Of a DNA stretch of 64,000 bases, positions 34,628 through 46,734 are shown in pieces; the stretch's first letter is position 1, and every line of letters starts with the position of its first letter. The DNA is from Lineolata rhizophorae. Its lineage: Eukaryota; Ascomycota; Dothideomycetes; Lineolatales; Lineolataceae. The notes beneath the pieces are model-generated. The model had not been told where the DNA came from, ran no database searches, and saw only the letters and a program-made list of their open reading frames with translations. A program made the translations under genes and the position numbers. The stretch lies in NCBI GenBank assembly GCA_010093515.1, contig MU001676.1:1002666-1066665 (forward strand). Direction: 5' to 3'.

Positions 34628-37600
34628 ATGGACGGCGGCAGTGACTCCGAACCCGACGACGTCGTCGGCACCGCCGCCCAAGACGAGGCTAAAGTCCGCA
34701 AAGAGCGCCAATATGCGAAATTCTCAGAATGGTTTTCTCAGCGCCTCGAAGCCGACACGGCTGAGCAGATCAAGCCCGCCTCGGACACGCTCCCCGACGA
34801 CGAACTCTCGACGAGACTGCTGCTCGCTAGGCACGAGCAGTCGGTGCGGGCGCACCCGCGTGAGTACCAGATGGAGCTGTTCGAGCGCGCCAAGCACGAG
34901 AACATCATCGCAGTGCTAGACACGGGCTCCGGGAAGACCCTGATTGCGGTGCTGCTGCTGCAGTGGGTGCTGGAGCGGGAGCTGGAGGCGCGCGAGCGCG
35001 GTGAGGCCAAGCGCATCGCCTTTTTCTTAGTAGACAATGTTACGCTTGTGTTTCAGCAGGCGGCGGTTCTCGAGTGCAACTTAGATTACAAGGTCGAGCG
35101 GTTTTGCGGCGCTATGGGTTGTGATCTGTGGAGTAAGAGCGTGTGGGAGAACCATTTCAAAGAAAATATGGTCATTGTGTGCACGGCGGAGGTGCTGTAT
35201 CAGTGTTTGATGCACTCGTACGTCAAGATGGAACAAATCAGCTTGCTCATCTTTGATGAAGCACACCATACTAAGAAGAGTCATCCATATGCTCGGCAAG
35301 TTCACCCGTAAACGAACGAATGCGACAAAAATACTTATGTTTTCTAACATTGTCTTAGGATTATGAACGATTTCTACATGCGCTCCGAGCGTCCTTCTAA
35401 GCGTCCCCGTATTTTCGGCATGACGGCTTCTCCTGTCGACGCTAAAACCGACGTCGTCGAAGGTGCTAAGGAGCTCGAGTCACTCCTTCACTGCCATATT
35501 GCCACCACTTCCGACCTCTCGCTCCTGCAGAAGGCGGTCTACAAGCCCAACGAAGAAGTTGCCTTCTACAACACTCTACCAGTACCATTCGAGACGCCCT
35601 TGGCGCAACAGCTGCGTAGCAAATTTGGCCATCTCAAGGCTTTCAGACGCCTTTTCGCATATGCGAAAGCTTGTAGCGCCGAGCTAGGCCCCTGGGCTGC
35701 GGACGAATTCTGGCGCTTTGCGCTGCGTGACGAGGAGCAGCGTAGGGCGGAGTCTCGGCTGGAACGAGCGTTCCGCGATCTCCATGGCACGAATCGTTCT
35801 AGAAGCGGTGGCTCGAACGTGACCAACAGCGCCGAAACCAAAGGCGACGCTTCGGCCGAGATGGCGAAGTTGGACGAGGACATTCGGTGCCTGCAGGAAG
35901 CAGCCAGCATAGCGACATTGCACCCGTGGCGATCGCCCTCGCTCGAATCGGCAGACCTCAGTTCGAAGGTGCTCAAGCTACACGAATACCTCGAGTTATA
36001 CTACTCAGGTCCGACGGATGCGAGGTGCATTGTATTCGTCAACCAGCGTTGGACAGCCCGCCTGCTGCACGAAATCCTCAACCATATCGGCAGCCCGTAT
36101 CTCCGGTCAGCGGTGCTGGTCGGGACGTCGACGGGCGCGAGCGACTTGCGCATCAGCTTTCGCCAGCAGATTGTCACAATGTTGAATTTCCGCAAGGGGG
36201 ACACGAACTGTCTGTTCTGCACGTCGGTTGCCGAAGAAGGGCTGGATATCCCGGACTGCAACCTGGTGGTCCGGTTCGACCTGTACACGACGATGATCAA
36301 GTACATCCAGAGCCGGGGCCGGGCCCGGCACAAGAACTCAAAGTTCCTGCACATGATCGAGTACGGCAACAAGGAGCATCAGGAGCGCGTGCTCGAGGTG
36401 CGTAAGGCCGAGTTCGTCATGCGCAGCTTCTGCCAGAACCTCCCCGAGGACCGCCTGCTGCGCGGCTTCGACGCCGACTTCAACGCCCCGCATCTGCCTC
36501 CGGACGCCGAGCGCACCTTCACGGACCCCGACACCGGCGCCAAGCTCACGTACGCGGCCGCCCACACGGTGCTAGACAACCTGATGGCGCGGCTGCCGCA
36601 GCGCGCGGACGCGGCGCCCGGCTCGCTCGACCGTCCCTGCTACACAATCGTCTCTAGTGGCCGCCTCTTCGTCTGCGAGGTCACGCTGCCGCCGCACTGC
36701 CCGCTAGGGTCGGCCGTGGGGCCGCCTTGCAACCGCAAGGCTGTCGCCAAACGTGCGGCCGCGTTCCAGGCTTGCAAGCGTCTCTACGACATGAAGTGTC
36801 TCGATAAGCACTTTGTGCCGGTGTACCAGAAGGAGCTGCCGGCTATGAGGAATGCTTTGCTGGCGCTGAACAGCAAGAAGTGCAATGAGTATGCGATGAG
36901 ATTGAAGCCGAAAGCGTGGGGTGAGAGGGGGACGGTGCCGGAGAGACTGTGGCTGAATGTGATAGATTTGGATCAGGGAGCTTTGGGTAGGACACATCAG
37001 CCTCTCGGTCTATTAACGAGGCAGCAAATGCCAGATTTCCCGTCGTTCGCAGTATTCCCAGTGAACGAGAAGCCGGAAATGGTGGCGGTAACGTCAGCAA
37101 AGAAGTCGTTTGTGATAGAGCAGGAGTTGTTAGAAAAATTGACGACTTTCACGTTGAGGGTGTATAGGGACGTATTCAACAAGCTCTTCGAGAACGACTC
37201 GGCAAAGATGTCGTACTGGATTGCTCCGCTTAAGTCAAGTTCTATAGCACCTGAACTGGACATGGAAACTATCAATGCGGTCGAAGAGAACGAAGAGTAC
37301 CCCTGGACTCCCGACATGCCGCACGAGTTCCTTGCGGGCAAGTTCCTCGTCGATAAGTGGGATGGCGGCCGCCGCTTCCACACCAAGGGCGTCGCGCCCC
37401 AGTACAGGCCCGAGGATCCCGTTCCGGCCAACACGGCCAAAGGCCGCTTCAACAACAGCATCCTGGACTACTCTATCAGTTTGTTCAAGCAGTCGCGTGA
37501 ACGGGTTCGCGATTGCTGGAGCCTTACCCAACCGGTCATAGAGGCGGACAAGATCATCCATAGACGCAACTTGCTAGCGCCGCCAGACCAGAAGGAGAGC

Positions 37601-39268
37601 TCCGTTAGCAGGTGTTTCGTTTGTCCGCAGCCGCTTAAAATCTCGGCAATTCCGACGGCTTTTGCAGCTATGACGCTCGTCTTTCCGGCTGTGATACACC
37701 GGTTAGAGTCGTACTTAGTTTCCCTAGACGCCTGTAAGCTGGTGGACTTGGTTGGCATTCCACCTACCCTTGCACTCGAGGCGGTGACGAAGGACTCTGA
37801 CAATCAGGACGACCGCTTCGGCACCGTGGTGCTCAACTTCCGTCCTGGTATGGGGCCTAACTATGAGCGCCTCGAATTCCTCGGTGACTGTTTCCTCAAG
37901 CTGGCCACAACGCTGTCGACTTTCGGTCAGAACCCGAACGATGACGAGTTCCACTTCCATGTCAAGCGCATGGAGTTGCTATGCAACAAGAACTTGTTTG
38001 AGACCGCAAAGAAGTTGCGCTTGCACGAGTATGTCCGCAGCGCGGCATTCTCGCGTCGCACATGGTACCCTGAGGGCCTTAGGCTGCTCGAAGGTAAGGG
38101 CCATAAGAATGCAGATGGCACTGGGATGGCGAAGCATGCACTGGGTGACAAGTCTCTTGCCGATGTTTGCGAGGCGCTCATCGGCGCAGCGTTTCTCGCG
38201 CACAATGGTCAACAGGGTGAGCTTTGGAGGCCAGATAGGTGGACCGAGGCCGTCAAGGCTGTCACTGCCTTCGTCGACAGTTCTGAGCACACGATGCGCG
38301 TGTGGCGAGACTACGAAATCGCATATGCAAACCCACTCCCGAAGTACCAGACGGAGCCTGCAACGGCGGCGCAGCGCGATCTCGTCAACAAAATAGCCCA
38401 AGAGCACGACTACCGCTTCAAGTACCCGCGGCTGCTGCGCTCTGCTTTTCTGCATCCCAGCTATCCGTTCATCTGGGAGAAGGTGCCGTCGTACCAGCGA
38501 CTTGAGTTCCTCGGCGACGCCCTACTCGACATGGCATGCGTCTCCTACCTATTCTACAAGTTTCCGAGCAAGGGGCCACAGTGGCTGACGGAGCACAAGA
38601 CGGCCATGGCGAGCAACAAGTTTTTGGGTGCGCTATGCGTGCGCCTGGGCTGGCAGAGACACCTCAAGCACAACCACCCGGAGCTGCTGTCGCAGATCGA
38701 GGCCTATGCCACGGAGGTCCAAGAGGCGGAGCGCGAGGCCGGGCCCGGCGCGAGAGACTACTGGGTCGGCGTGCGGTCGCCGCCCAAGTGCCTCCCGGAC
38801 ATCGTCGAGGCGTACGTGGGCGCCATGTTCATCGACTCCGGGTTCGATTACGGCCAGGTGCAGCGCTTCTTCGACGGACACATCCGATGGTTCTTCGAGG
38901 ATATGACTATCTACGACGCCTTTGCGAGCTCCCATCCGACGACCAAGCTGCATCATATCTTATCTATCTACCTGGCGTGCCGCGACTACCGCCTGCTGTC
39001 TAAGGAGCTGCCCGCGTTGACGGGCAGCGCGGGCCGAGTGGTTGCGGCCGTGTTGGTTCATGGGCAGCCGATCGGTGACGGGGAGGCATCTAGCGGGAGG
39101 TATGCGAAGATTAAGGCGAGCATAGCCGCGCTGGAGAAAATCGAGGGGTTGGCGCCGTTTGAGTTTAGGGAACGTTTCGGGTGCGACTGCCCTAGGGAGG
39201 AAGGGAGTGGCGGGGATAAGAAGGTGGTGGGAGTGGTGAAAATGGCGGAGGTAGGGACTGCGATTTAG
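34628..39268 (+). CDS. dcl1: Dicer-like protein 1
   Basis: Cuts double-stranded RNA into small RNAs for silencing and, in Neurospora, is also needed for meiotic silencing. The deduced protein is 1525 aa from two exons (34628-35295, 35359-39268). Order: helicase with LDTGSGKT (~100) and DEAHH (~213); helicase C ending in QSRGRARHKN (~540); Dicer dimerisation domain (~575-680); a PAZ-like stretch; RNase IIIa with LEFLGDCFLK (~1060); RNase IIIb with LEFLGDALLDMA (~1272) and DIVEAYVGAMF (~1370); and a dsRNA-binding region (~1440-1490). The ending PFEFRERFGCDC is the DCL1 type and offers Cys residues like the zinc site of fission-yeast Dcr1. Catalytic acidic residues are present in both RNase III domains. 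The 63-bp intron starts GCAAGT, a GC-AG intron directly after the DEAH region. Confidence 0.94.
35296..35358 (+). other. GC-AG intron of dcl1
   Basis: The exon ends TAT GCT CG, followed by GCAAGT, the usual form of a GC donor. The intron ends TTCTAACATTGTCTTAG and the next exon starts G ATT ATG AAC. This restores HPYARIMNDFY. The GT three bases further on would shift the frame. Confidence 0.88.
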
Positions 39269-40450
39269 TGGTGGAAATGAAGACTGTTAAGGGCAAACGG
39301 CTTCACGTATAGGTGTGCGACGCTCGTTAGTCGAGCGGCCGCTGGCCCAAAAGAGTACCTCTGCCTATGAACGAACATGATACGTTAAGTGTAGGACTTA
39401 CAGGTGTATGTATGCTCTTAGGCTAGAGTAGTAACCTAGTATTAAAGTCTAATGCGGTTAGATTTTTAACTCACTAAACCCGTCGAAGTGCATTTCAAGA
39501 CGTGTATAATCTCATATAATCTCAGCACCCCATAGGCGCCCCATGAACATCCGCTTGCAGTGGATTATAGTCGTATAACCATTTCTGTTTGCTACATCGT
39601 GTTAAATTATATCCAAGTAGGCACGGAAGACGAATAGTAGCGGGTAGCTCTACGACATTGCTAGGATCATATAATCTATTACAAACGAGCAATCTATCAA
39701 GTTAGAGTGGTATGTGATTGGAATCGATATATGGTCTAGTCCTTCTAAATTAAATGTGCGCTCGCTAAGTTGAATCTCTGCGGGACACACGTTCAGGTAT
39801 CCATCAAAGCCAAGACCGATGTTGGTTACGAGTGTCTCACCGCGTATTTCTGTCTCGACCTATACGAAATCTAGTGTCAGAAATGAACGAGACTAGCTGC
39901 AACCACCTCTCTTTCGAGCCCGAGAGTAAGAGCGAAAAACCGATATCCACAATGTCGAATGACCTGACATTAGTCGAAACCACACCGTAATCCGGGGACC
40001 TGCATATCGGTTAGTGCACCGCTACTAGAGCCAGAGCCAAGTAAATAGAACTCATTGAACAGTCGGAAGTGAGACTGAATTGTCGCTAGACTATGATTAG
40101 AATGCACTCTAGTACGCCGAGACATAAGTATGTAAGTTTCCTCAGTTTAGTCTCTGTTCAAGTATTTCAAATGCTCGTGCAATAAATCCAGCCTACTAGC
40201 CTGGACATTGACTCTACATCCAACCGCTCACTCAACCCCGTCTACCAGCACCAGTCCACAACATGCGGCGTACCTATTCGGTGTGTGCTCGATGAGATCA
40301 CGAATCTAACCCTGCATCAAGCGCTCTACCAAACATCCACGCAATTTCCTACCGTCCACGCCCTCCAATGACTGAAGCTGTCCGACGTCCTTTCCGCCCA
40401 GCCGATTCTCCCCGCCCCGCAAGCACCTCCCCCACGTCCCCTTCCCCGCC
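39269..40450. other. Convergent AT-rich intergenic region
   Basis: 1182 bases after dcl1 and after the hydrolase gene. It is AT-richer than the flanking genes and holds no long open frame, clear repeat or RNA gene. Confidence 0.5.
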
Positions 40451-41475
40451 TCAATCGAACCCCTGCGCCAACGCAATCAAGCTAAACCTCTGCTCCCCAC
40501 CCCCCGCCTTGATCTCCCTATCGATGAACCTCCTCACGCCCAGCTCCAAGGCCTTCTCGCTCAACACATCGTCGCCGGCATCCAGCACGCCCCTATCGAG
40601 CGGGCCCTTGCGGCGGCCGTCCATCTCCCACAGCCGGCCGCGCTTGTCCTTGACGAAGCACACGTAGTGAAGGTCGACGCTCTGCTCGGCCTCGGGCGCC
40701 GCCGTGTCGCCGCCCGCGGCCGCCGACTGGTGCGCCGTCTCGAGCGCCTGGGACTCGTAGAGGAGGTTGGCGCGCTCGACCGGGCTGCGGGATATGGCGG
40801 AGTCGACGAGGCGGGCGAGGTCCGAGTCGGGTTCTGGGTTTTGGCGAGCCGGGGTTAGAGAGCGGGCGTCTGTGACCGAGCACGGGGGGAAGCGGCAACG
40901 CTGATTGTTGCCAGCACGATGCCGCATGTAAGGCTGTGTGCGGTCCGCGCGCCTCCGCTATAATGCTCCGATCTGTTTCGTGCTTGGGCTCGGCTGAATC
41001 TAGACTTACTGATGTATGACCTCGCCTGGCCGTTTGACACGCCATGCAACAGTCCAATCAGCCCGCACGCATTCCCAATCGTCTGCTTATACCAAACGAC
41101 GGGCTCGCCCTCGCCGGACCCGTTGTACTCCTGCTTGTCCGCGTCCTCCTGCCTGCGGAAGTTCTCGTACGTCTCGCTGACGGGGAAGACGAGGAGGAGG
41201 GCGTGGGCCGGCCGCGGCACGATGGCCAAGAGGTCCGGCTCGTCGATGCTGTAGACGTCGTGGAAGTCGAGCTTCTCCGACATGCCCAGGTTGTGCATCA
41301 GCTTCGACATGACCTCGGGATTGTTTTCTGCCAGCGCCAGAAGCTCGGTGGTTAGCTTGCAAGCTCTGAAAACGTTTCCATCTCCACCGCTTTTCCCTCG
41401 CATGCATTGCTACGCACCAAGCGGCACGAAGCGCTTTCCCACGCCCGACTTGGGCGGGTTCGGTCCTTCCGCCAT
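40451..41475 (-). CDS. Ubiquitin carboxyl-terminal hydrolase, UCH family (YUH1/UCH-L3-like)
   Basis: Cysteine protease that frees ubiquitin from small C-terminal adducts. The deduced protein is 252 aa from three exons (41418-41475, 41010-41327, 40451-40833) with introns of 90 and 176 bp. Visible signatures: MAEGPNPPKSGVGKRFVPL|ENNPEVM at the start, the oxyanion/nucleophile block QTIGNACGLIGLLH (Cys near 106), the crossover-loop segment ETAHQSAAAGGDTAAPEA, the catalytic-His strand VDLHYVCFVKDKRG, and the Asp in LWEMDGRRKGPLDRG. Length fits the family. The frame before the ATG stays open (ELPSGKRWYFV) but has no start codon, so I kept the ATG at 41475. Confidence 0.94.
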
Positions 41476-42684
41476 GACGAAGTACCAGCGTTTTCCCGAC
41501 GGCAGCTCGTAAGGGCAAGAAAAAAAAAAGGAAAAAGAATGACGGTTTGGCTGAAGAGTCCTTGGACGCCGTCTAGTCTAGACAGGAGCCCGCTTATAAC
41601 CTCGAAGCGCACACGCCCTGCGGCTCTCAGGACGACGCAAAGTAGAAATGACGACAGCAGCGCTTTCGCACCCGGACAGCTGCACGCAGGCAGACGCGCA
41701 ACGCGCAAACAAAGGGCAGCCTGCAACGCCTGGACGGAAGCACGACATGCAGGGCGCTAACCGCGCCACCCGCCTGCGGCGGGGGCAGGCCGGCGTGTGG
41801 GTCATCCGTGTCCCCCCGGCGCGCCTCCATCCACTCACTCTTCCGTGACTTTTCCTGGCCGCGATCAACACGGCCGCAGCGACCCGAGCGGATCGCTGCG
41901 TGTTGGCGGAAGAGATAGGAGGCTGAAGATGCCGTACCAAACAGACGGCCTCCTGGCATCCAAACACTCACGTGATCCGAGTGCAACTGAAAGTATTCCA
42001 GACAGGGCGCGCACGCCAGTCAACCCCCACGGGCGAACGCCCGCTTCCAAATGCCGTGCCTCAAGTCCGACGGCACTGAGATAACGACAGACGATTCCGT
42101 CGCTCTCGAGAACACAAGCGCCGCCGGAGCAGCTCAAAGTATCCCTTCGTCACCGGGAACGACATGTTGCTGGGCCTATTGGACAACGCCGCACATGCAA
42201 CGCAGACCACTTAAAATCTTGCGCGCGTAGCCGAGTTGATACGCATGATATGCTGCAGCCATCCGTGGCGGCTGCGTGGACGGGCGTATCAGAGGTGCAC
42301 TTCGCGCCGTCTAGGTACCAGCCATGGCAAAGAACAGAGCCGGACTGCCGACCGGATCCGCACATTCGACTGGTGCAAGTGCACGCGTTTGGGCATGCGC
42401 CATGGCGCGCAATGCGTTGGCATTCCCAATATATTCCGACGGTGCTACAGCTCAAACCGCCTCAGTATTACGAAAACACCCCGAGGTGGAAAAGAAAAAG
42501 TGGCAATGGCATAGCTGGAGGAATTACTGCTCAAAAAGCCAGCCCGTGGTATACGCGAAAGTCAAAACGCAGAAGCAAAGAAAAAAAAAAAAATAGCAAA
42601 CAGCCGTCCAATCAAAGGATATTATAATACACCAAGACCAAACCAAACCAGGAGAGGCAGTACAACCGCACCATCATCCATTCC
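41476..42684. other. Intergenic region between the UCH and TRP-channel genes
   Basis: 1.2 kb containing the UCH promoter, with an oligo-T leader on the minus strand near 41521-41540, and the 3' flank of the channel gene, with an A-run at 42583-42594. Short frames on both strands are unrecognised. Confidence 0.5.
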
Positions 42685-44993
42685 TCAAACCGACGACCTC
42701 TCCGCCGCCAAACTCAACTCGTCCGTCCTCTCCCTCTCTCCCGCCCCAACACTCCCCGCCCTCGTCCTCACCACCCGCTCTCCCCTCCTCTCCTCCCTCC
42801 CCTCTCTTCTCTTCCTCCCCCGCTCCCCGCCGCCGCTGCCCCCACCACCACCACCTCTAACCCTCCTCCCCGCCACCCCACCAACCCCAGCCCCAGCCCC
42901 AGCCCCAACCCCCACCCCGCTCTCCCTCCCACTCCAACTCCTCGCGCTCGCGTTCCCGCTCTCCACCTCCCGCCGCCACCCCCTCACCTCAGCCAGCACC
43001 TCTCGAAACCCCTGCTCCAGCGTGTTCATCCTCGCCAGCATCAGCCTGCCCACCACCCCGCTGGCCGCGTCTTCGCTGCGACCGCCACCCCCGCCCCCCC
43101 CCCCCCCCTCTCGAAACCCCTGCTCCAGCGTGTTCATCCTCGCCAGCATCAGCCTGCCCACCACCCCGCTGGCCGCGTCTTCGCTGCGACCGCCACCGCC
43201 GCCCCCCCCGCTCCCCGCCCGACTCTCCCCGCTCTCCTCCCCGTCCATCTCGCCTCCGAGCTCGAAACCCCCCCAGCCGCCACGCCGCCGGCGCCGCCGC
43301 TGCCGCCCCCCAAACGCATCCGCGACGTCGCGTCCGAAGCGGCCGGGCGTCGCAGGCCGCTCGGCGGCGGCGGCGCCACCGCCACGCCCCTCGGGGCCTC
43401 GCCCCCCGCCGCGCATCTGCCACTCCAGCTGCGTGGAGAAGCTGGCGGGGACGCCGGCGAAGCCACCGGCCGTGGCCGCCGGCCGGTTGTCGCCCAGGTC
43501 GGACGCGAGGTCGAGCGCGAGCGCGAGCGCGCCCAGGGACGGCGAGCGGCGGCGGCCCGGGCGGTTCGCTCCGGGGCCCCCGCGTCGGTCGCGCTGCGGG
43601 GACGGCGGCGGCCGCGCCCCGCCGCGGCCCTGCTGGTGGTGCATGCCGACCAGGCCGGCCAGGTTGGGCGACGAGAGCGCGAGGTTCCTCGGCGGGAGGA
43701 TGGGCCGCGGGCGGGCCCCGCCTGCTCCGCCGGCGAGGGGCGCCGCGCCTGGCCCCGTCGTCGGCGAGTCCTGCGAACCACCACCGCCGCCGCGCTTCGG
43801 CGTGCGCTGGCCGGAGCGAGCGGCGGGAGGTGGAGGCTGCTGCGGCGTGGCGGCGCCGCCGGCGCGGGTCGGCGGGCGGGCCTTGTGCGGGGAGCGCGAG
43901 CGGTGCCGGCGCTCGGGGGAGGGCAGGCGGGAACCGGGGTTGCGGCGGCGCTCCGGGGACGGCCGGCGCGAGCCGTGGCGGGAGTGCCCGGCTGGTGGTG
44001 GTTGCGGATGCGGATGCGGATGCGGCGGCGGCGGCCTCGGCTCCGGTTCGAGTTCGAGATCGAGTTCCGGCGGCGGCTCGAGGCGCGGGGCGTCGAGCGG
44101 CTGCGTCTGCGTCTGCGTCTGCGTCTGCAGCTGCGCGGGCCGCGCGGGCTGCGCGGCGACCGACGAGCGGAGCGGCGCCTCGGCCGGGCCCTGGACCGGG
44201 CTGTACAGGATGGTCGTCGTCGAGAGGTTGCGGAAGTGGTTGCGGGGCCGGCGGGGCTGCGACGTGGCTGTGGGCGGGCGGCTGTGGCCCGGCGAGCGCA
44301 GGCCCGGCGGAGGAGGCCCGGCGGAGCTCTGGCCCCGGGACGGCGGCTCTCTGGGCTCGTCCGGCCGAGCCGGTTCGACGTCCGCCGCGGCGTGCTGCGG
44401 AACTGCTCGCGGGCCCGTCCGCTCCGTCGCCACGCTCAGCCGCTCGTCGCCCTCGTCCTCCTCCTCTTCTTCTTCCTCCTCGTCTTCCTCCTCCTCGTCC
44501 TCCTCTTCTTCCTCGTCCTCCTCCTCCTCGTCCTCCTCCTCATGCGTCATCAACTCATCATCCCCATCCGCGTCCGTCTGCTGGGGCTCCTCGTCCGGCA
44601 CGAGCTCCTCGTCCGGCACGCGCGCCAGCCCGCTCGCGGGCCGCCCGCCCTCGGTCCGCGGCCTCGCCCACGCCTGCCTCCCCCCCTGCCGCGCCGTCGC
44701 CCCCGTCCTCGTCTCCGGCGAACACACCTCCTCCGGATCCGACACCACGCTCCTGCTCGTCCAGCTGACATCCCTCCTCAACCCGCCCCCATCCAGCAAC
44801 CCCCCGCCCGCGCCCCGCCCCCGCCCCCGCCACCGCCGCCCCGCCGGCCGCCGCGCCTCCAGCCGGTCCAGCACGCTGCGGCTCTGCTCCGGCGGGCTCG
44901 CCGCCTGGTCGCCGACGCCGCGCATCCAGGCGCGCACCGCCGAGCTCGACTTGCGCGGCTCGCTCGCCCGGTCGGCGTCGGCGTGCTCGTCCA

Positions 44994-45040
<47 letters not shown>

Positions 45041-46684
45041 CCGCCCGCGCCCCCGCCCGCGCCCCCGCCCGCGTACACGCCGGGGCCCCGCCGGAACACC
45101 TCTTCGAGCGCCCGGTCCTGCTGGTACGTCGTGACCGAGGGCTCGCGCAGGCGCGTCGCGGTGCCGCCGGCGGTGGCGGTGGCGGTGACCGTTGCGGCGG
45201 CGCCCGCGCCCGCGCCTGCGCCGAGGTCCGGGCCGCGCTGGTGCGCGGGCGAGCGGGCGAAGCCGAAAGTCGGGGTGGTGGCGGCGACGGTGGCGGCGGC
45301 GGCGACACGACGGCCGCGGTGGTCGACGAGGTCGGTGGGCTCGTAGGCGCGGGGCGCGAGCACGAGGCGCTCGTAGGCGAAGATGGCGGCGAGGATGGGG
45401 AAGTGGGTGGCCTTGATGACGGTGCGGTTGAGGCGGACGAAGGCGCGGAAGGGGAGGCAGGGGCGGGCCGGGGCGAGCGCCCAGCCGATGACGTTGGTCG
45501 GCGCCACGTAGCTGAAGAGCGCGTCCGACTTGACCATGGAGATGGTGTTGACCGCGAACAGGAACTGGTGCTCCTCGTTCGCGTTCTGCACCACGGCCAT
45601 GAACGAGTTGGTCAGCACGGTGATGAGGATGGTGACGATGAGGAAGTGGCAGATGAAGAGGAAGAGCGTGATGAGCGCCTTGCCGAGCGGGTTGTACTGG
45701 TCCCAGACTTCCCAGGCGGCCGGCGTGAAGCCCATCACCATCTGGAACAGGGCGTAGGCGGCCGAGGGCGCGTTGAACGTTTTGTCGCCGAAAGCGAGGG
45801 TGAAGGCGACGAAGAAGCCGCTGCAGCTGATGATGATGAGGATCAGGATGGCCACGAGGTCCATGGCCATCATCCGGAACGCGATCAATAGCTGCGAGAA
45901 GTATCTGTAGTGGTCGAGCGCCGAGAACAGGCGAGGGAACAGGAGAACGGCGGTCGAGGCGAGCACGTCGTAGGCCATGTCCGCAACGTGGTGCTTGCTG
46001 TCGTCCGACACCAGGATGCCGTAGAGGCGTAGGATGTAGTACACGACGAAGAACAGCAGGATGCCCAGGTCGAGCGAATTCCACACGCTCATCAAGTACA
46101 GCCCGAAGCCCTGCTCGGTGAAGCTGATGACCTCGTCGAGCATGAAACCGGCGCCCCAGAACCAGAACAGGAGCTCGAGGTACGTGATGTCCACGGACTT
46201 CTCGACCAAGACGGAGAGGTACAGAGCCAGCATGATGGCGTAGGAGAAGGTCGAGAACAGCTGCCGGTACCTCGGGACGCGCAGGCGGGACAGCTTGAAC
46301 AGCGACGCGTCTCGCGGGTCGTAGAGCGTCACCGACCTACGAACGGGCGCGGCCTGGTTGCCGTGGCGGCCGTTCCCACCGAACGCGCCCTTGGCCGCGG
46401 CCGCGGCCGTCGGGCACTCGACGGCGCCGTAATGCCGGCCTCCCAACGCCGCCGGCGGCCTGGCGCGCTGTTTCGCCGGCTTCCTATGCAGGCTGTCGGC
46501 GGCCGAGTGGAAGACGATGGTGCCGGCCCAGACGGCTTCGAGCTGCTGCACGACGAGCGGGTGCGAGAGGAACTTCTTGGCCTGGGCGCGAATCGCAATC
46601 TCGACCGTGGATATCCTGATGCCGCGATCGACGCGGGCGGCGGGGGCGGGGGCAGCAAACGCGGTTGCGGGCGGCGGGGACGGT

Positions 46685-46734
<50 letters not shown>

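Noticed and set aside
41476-41512. Open frame before the UCH start reading ELPSGKRWYFV, resembling an N-terminal extension
   Set aside because: No ATG is in frame and an oligo-pyrimidine stretch lies just upstream; treated as leader.
43022-46084. Several open frames of 500-770 codons overlapping the channel gene in other frames and on the plus strand
   Set aside because: They are shadows created by GC-rich simple repeats (GGC, GCGCCC, GAG/CTC runs). Their translations are Arg/Pro/Ala strings, while the minus-strand frame contains the conserved channel core.
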